64,000 nt of DNA. Origin: Sulfitobacter sediminilitoris (GTDB lineage: Bacteria; Pseudomonadota; Alphaproteobacteria; Rhodobacterales; Rhodobacteraceae). Each line of letters starts with the position of its first letter. Positions within the stretch are counted from its first letter, which is position 1. Location of the stretch: the NCBI RefSeq assembly GCF_010667575.1, contig NZ_JAABNT010000010.1, positions 113,681 through 177,680 on the forward strand. Direction: 5' to 3'. Both the position numbers and the translations under genes were made by a program. Shown here piece by piece: positions 60,844 through 64,000 of the stretch. The notes under the pieces are model-generated. The model was not told where the DNA came from. It searched no databases and saw nothing but the letters and a program-made list of their open reading frames with translations.

Positions 60844-61337
60844 AGGTCAACGAGATCAGGCTGCTTTGCGACGGCATAGCCGCCTGGTGACCGAGGGAAC
60901 GTCGCCGTTGTCCGGCGTGGCACTATAAATGCCGTCTTCACAGAGTGGTGCCGTTCCTTTGGAACTCTCCAGTCCCGAAAGCGGGACAGTGGTTGGGACC
61001 AAGTTCCCGCCGGATGTGAGGTTTGCAGACAGGGGTCTGCCGAAAGAGAGTTCGCCTCGGGCACCGAAATCGAAAACAACCTATTGACGGAGAAATCATC
61101 ATGTGAGGCCGGACAGACGACTGTACTGACAAAATAACCGCGAGTATCACCAGAAAACACTTGCAATGCAGGAGCCACCCACAGACGCCGTTGATCTCGG
61201 GCACCTTATGCGGCGATGCGGCCCGTCAGAGGAGACATTCGTGCTGAGCGCAGCATTTCAAGATTCAAGATGTCTGTTTGCAGACAAAGCGAAGATTCGT
61301 TTTTCGGTCAGCAATGTCGGCCAGGAAGAGAAATACT
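60844..61337. other. Non-coding end of the IS110 remnant and intergenic DNA
   Basis: About 494 bp without a gene. It includes a small perfect hairpin (GTCCCG-AAAG-CGGGAC, 60972-60987) and probably the IS110 right end. The plus-strand frame over 61166-61498 is a shadow of the esterase gene. Confidence 0.4.
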
Positions 61338-62354
61338 TTATTGCTGGAGTGGCGCGCCAATTGCGGCTGCCATCCGTGCGACGGCGGACATTTGGGGAGC
61401 CGTTCGAGTCAAATAGTCCGCCCCCGAATAGCCCCACCAATCCCAGCACCCTTTCGGATTTCCGGAAAACCAGTTGTACCAATGTGCCGGTATCCTGACA
61501 GCCTGTGGATAAAGTACGACGATCCTGTTTGCCTCGGCCCATTGGTTGAAGCCCGTCAGCCGTGCATAATCCTCTCCGATAACCTGCCTTCCTTGCTGGC
61601 AGCCATGCAGTGCTATGTGCAGACGGCAGCGTTCCCCCGCGGCGCAGTCAGCCGGGACATAGACAAAGGCAAGATCGTCCATGCCGGGGGCACCTTCGAC
61701 ATACCCAGCCTGGTCGAAAATCACGAACCCCTCGTCTCTTGCGTCAACCGGAGGCGACAGGTCTCCGTAAAGCTGGTTCAGAATATCATCTGCCTGATCA
61801 AAATCACAATCAATGAGGAAATCCGGATGTGTCGCATCGCAGGTAACGGGTCCCTGCTCTGTGACAAACCCGTGCCCGGCATCGACATCTGTCACATAGA
61901 TCATGTTTTCTGGAGGCACGCCGAGCAACTCATAAGTCTGCCTCAGGGCCTCCATGGTCGACCGGGCGACGGTGTCGTCGGCTTGGCCATGAAACAGATA
62001 CAGCCTGTCGCGGGCGATATCCTGCAGCGGGTCTATGCGGTTCTCTGCCGCCAGGGATTTCATCGATTCAAAGGAACTGTCCGGGTCGGCATCGAAAAAA
62101 AACGGATCCATGCACACAAAAAGCGCGCGCCATAGCGATTCATCCGCGCAGTCATATGGCCCGCCCGCGACAATGCCTGCGCCCGAGATGGCGCTCGAGA
62201 AAGCGACTTGCAGTTGCACCGCCATGAACGCTCCGCTGGACAATCCCGACACGGTTGTCGCTTCGGGTTCGAGATTTAGGCTGGGTAGCGGCTCGGCCAC
62301 CGCGACGTTTGAGAAAAATGCGAAGGCCAATGCAAGCCGGAGTGTATCTACCAT
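61338..62354 (-). CDS. Polyhydroxybutyrate-depolymerase-like secreted esterase
   Basis: From ATG 62354 (AGGAG 9 bp upstream) the 338-residue protein has a signal peptide (LRLALAFAFFSNVAVA), the lipase-like serine motif TVSGLSSGAFMAVQL, a later DVDAGHGFVTEQ histidine region, and CRLHIALHGCQQG and HWYNWFSGNPKGCWDWWG, matching secreted PHB depolymerase-type esterases. The likely reaction is hydrolysis of short-chain polyhydroxyalkanoate or other esters outside the cytoplasm. It has no obvious operon partners. Confidence 0.85.
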   Translation of the reverse strand: MVDTLRLALAFAFFSNVAVAEPLPSLNLEPEATTVSGLSSGAFMAVQLQVAFSSAISGAGIVAGGPYDCADESLWRALFVCMDPFFFDADPDSSFESMKSLAAENRIDPLQDIARDRLYLFHGQADDTVARSTMEALRQTYELLGVPPENMIYVTDVDAGHGFVTEQGPVTCDATHPDFLIDCDFDQADDILNQLYGDLSPPVDARDEGFVIFDQAGYVEGAPGMDDLAFVYVPADCAAGERCRLHIALHGCQQGRQVIGEDYARLTGFNQWAEANRIVVLYPQAVRIPAHWYNWFSGNPKGCWDWWGYSGADYLTRTAPQMSAVARMAAAIGAPLQQ

Positions 62355-62360
62355 CGCCAA

Positions 62361-62831
62361 ATACTCCTGAAGGTGGGAAATGCCGCCCTTTGGACGGGTG
62401 ACAGACTTTCACGCGCAATGATACCGGAAAGCTTCGCTCCATGCCATTTCGCCCACCACCGAAGGACGAAACAGCAGATCGAAGCACAGTCAAAACACGT
62501 GCTGTGCGCAAATGGCAAACAGTCAATTGACACCTCCTCAGGGCGCGCGCGTTTTGGGCTGGGGCCAGAGAAAGCAGAACGAACAAGCCGACTGTAGCGT
62601 AAGGTGCATGCTTGGGCCCGTTGTTCTCTGCACTGTGACAACACTGCTACCGGAATGATGATCTATTGTCGCTCACGGCCCACAGTAGACATTCGATGAG
62701 TCAGTTCTTGCTGCGATGCAGCTTTCGCATTGCGGCCATTCGTGCAGAGCTATGACTGAATCTGGTGTTTGCGCGGTTTGAAGGTTGGCGGGACCGATGT
62801 CGGTGCCGGCATCACGCCGACTCTGAAACGC
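62361..62831. other. Intergenic region with repeat-like core
   Basis: The 471 bp hold no convincing gene. Near 62718-62748 a sequence GCAGCTTTCGCATTGCGGCC resembles, in reverse orientation, the core of the dispersed repeats at 28571 and 32597. Confidence 0.35.
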
Positions 62832-63392
62832 TTAGTTGTCTGTTTTCATGGTGCCGTTATCCTCTTGCTGGTCCTTCATCATTCCCATCTTTGCGCGCAT
62901 CTTCTCCATGCGATCCATCATTTCCGCTGGTGCGGTCATTTCTTCAGCCGTAACAGCACCGTCACCGTCCGCATCAAGGTGCTGGAACTTATCCACCATC
63001 ATTTCGCGGATCATCGCGCTGTGAAGAGTTTCGAATTCCGCAATTGAGAGCGCGCCATCACCGTCACTGTCAAATTCCGTCAACTTGGCCTGCAACTGAG
63101 TCCGCATTTCATCGGGTGTCACGGTGCCGTCGCCATCCGCGTCAAACATTTGCATCATGTTGCCGCCCATAGGACCCATACTGCCCATCATGCCACCGCT
63201 CATCATTTCGCCATGCATGCGTTTCATCATCCCCATCATGCCCATCATTTCAGGGCCCCCATTGTGCATCATCGCGGCCTGCTCATTCGATCCGGTTTTA
63301 CATTTGTGCCCGTGATGGGTTTCTGCGAAAGCGGCACCGCCGATAACTGTGGCGGCAAGGGCAGTCGCAGCGAGAAAAATCTTATGTTTCAT
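62832..63392 (-). CDS. Secreted EF-hand calcium-binding protein
   Basis: From ATG 63392 the 186-residue protein has a signal peptide (KIFLAATALAATVIGGAAFA), a His/Met/Gly-rich segment (HHGHKCKTG, then several GGMMGSMG-like runs, about 26-80) and three EF-hand loops (DADGDGTVTPDE, DSDGDGALSIAE, DADGDGAVTAEE). It probably binds calcium in the periplasm; the Met/His-rich segment could bind copper or another metal. Function beyond metal binding is unknown. Confidence 0.88.
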   Translation of the reverse strand: MKHKIFLAATALAATVIGGAAFAETHHGHKCKTGSNEQAAMMHNGGPEMMGMMGMMKRMHGEMMSGGMMGSMGPMGGNMMQMFDADGDGTVTPDEMRTQLQAKLTEFDSDGDGALSIAEFETLHSAMIREMMVDKFQHLDADGDGAVTAEEMTAPAEMMDRMEKMRAKMGMMKDQQEDNGTMKTDN

Positions 63393-63410
63393 AGTGAAGG
63401 TAATCCTCAT

Positions 63411-63699
63411 GGATTGGTTACGTGGGGCTACCTATGGCACTGCCTCGTTGGCAACGTATTGATGTGGATCAGTCATCGAGCATCAAATCACCTCCAAGTC
63501 AGTTGGAGGCCAGGATCTCACATCGCCTAAATACTCGGTACCATGGGCCGTACGCATCGCTTACTGCATTGCAACGTTGGAAACGAGTGGGTTCGGAGCC
63601 GCCTTCCGTACCGCAGTAAGAATCTTCAATCCGTTACCATTTGAATGTCGGCTGTCGCCGTTGACCCACTCTTATCGCGCACCTGCGGCGAATTCACAC
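63411..63699. other. Intergenic region with dispersed repeat core D
   Basis: No gene is seen. At 63671-63698 the sequence TTATCGCGCACCTGCGGCGA resembles the core of the dispersed repeat, immediately before the left end of the IS1182-like element. Confidence 0.35.
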
Positions 63700-64000
63700 T
63701 TTCCGCCGATTTTGTTGAAAAACTCTTCCTTGATTGGTGCATGAACTGCTGATTCAATTCTCTCAACGAGCGGGAGAATGAGCCATGATGGGACCGAAGC
63801 AGGAAGCGCAGGCAGCGCTGTTCTATGAGTTTTCGCTGGAAGGCCATGTGCCCCAAGATCACTTACTGCGGTTGATTGATCGGTTCGTTGACCTGAGCAG
63901 CATCCGCGAACATCTGTCAGATTTCTACAGCCACACGGGCCGCCCGTCGGTTGATCCCGAACTTCTGATCCGGATGCTGCTGGTTGGGTATTGCTTCGGT
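63700..64000 (+). mobile_element. IS1182-like element, left part (continues beyond the window)
   Basis: A CGATTTTGTTGAAAAACTC-like end near 63708-63727 precedes a transposase start. The element runs off the window, so its right end and exact left border cannot be defined. Confidence 0.55.
63785..64000 (+). CDS. IS1182-family transposase (N-terminal part)
   Basis: The 72 residues before the edge read MMGPKQEAQAALFYEFSLEG, then HLLRLIDRFVDLSSIREHLS and SVDPELLIRMLLVGYCFG, the conserved N-terminal domain of IS1182/transposase_11-type proteins. The catalytic part lies outside the window. Confidence 0.88.
   Translation, partial: MMGPKQEAQAALFYEFSLEGHVPQDHLLRLIDRFVDLSSIREHLSDFYSHTGRPSVDPELLIRMLLVGYCFG

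Noticed and set aside
1..64000. CRISPR arrays, tRNA or rRNA genes
   Set aside because: No regularly spaced repeats and no tRNA or rRNA-like sequence were noticed on either strand; a covariance-model search would be needed for certainty.

Overview
The window looks like part of an extrachromosomal replicon (plasmid or chromid) of a marine Roseobacter-group member of the Rhodobacteraceae. The basis is alphaproteobacterial flagellar genes (FlaF, FlbT, MotA, MotB, CtrA-type boxes), a repABC operon, a second rep-parA-parB cassette, Rhodobacterales-type IS elements, and a surface-polysaccharide block. No rRNA, tRNA or CRISPR array was seen. Assignment below family level is not possible from the sequence alone.

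Layout. 1-7.6 kb: edge of a flagellar cluster (DUF1217 protein, flbT, flaF, unknown genes, an OmpR-type regulator, a MucR-type zinc-finger regulator, motB, motA, a FliJ-like protein); perfect TTAA-N7-TTAA boxes precede flaF and motB. 7.6-12.6 kb: a signalling block with a CheY-like protein, a PhnD-fused membrane histidine kinase, an Hpt protein and a second response regulator. 12.8-16.3 kb: repABC on the minus strand, with a probable countertranscript RNA between repB and repC and a candidate parS in the 3' end of repC. 16.6-17.2 kb: Phd/VapC toxin-antitoxin pair. 17.6-21.8 kb: second replication/partition cassette, whose rep gene is split after its fourth codon by a complete IS630-family element; two copies of an ATATCCGCGGATAT-centred palindrome flank the end of rep.

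21.8-45.5 kb: a direct repeat of about 0.95 kb (3' parB plus 3' wzc) brackets about 20.6 kb of accessory DNA. The left copy has intact parB and truncated wzc; the right copy has a parB remnant and intact wzc. This is the arrangement expected from integration of a circle, or plasmid fusion, at a parB-wzc junction. The cargo includes a serine recombinase, IS debris, decayed malonate genes (mcd remnant, matB, FAD-linked oxidase), DUF6880 and DUF6429 genes, a GNAT, a LysR/amine-oxidase pair, a GDCCVxC protein, a sulfotransferase, a complete IS6-family element, a Baeyer-Villiger monooxygenase/esterase operon and an nrtS-adenylyl cyclase operon.

43.4-53.2 kb: polysaccharide export genes (Wzc, PPP-type phosphatase, Wza, nucleotide-sugar dehydrogenase, YjbF and YjbH homologues) with a RelB antitoxin whose ParE toxin has lost its core. 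53.4-64 kb: an orphan peptide-binding protein, a possible mobilisation module (Replic_Relax-like protein, VirD4/TraD-like ATPase, two small genes, a large hairpin), an MscS gene truncated beside an IS110 remnant, a PHB-depolymerase-like esterase, an EF-hand protein, and the start of an IS1182-like transposase. Motility and polysaccharide genes on one replicon recall the flagellar and biofilm plasmids described in roseobacters.
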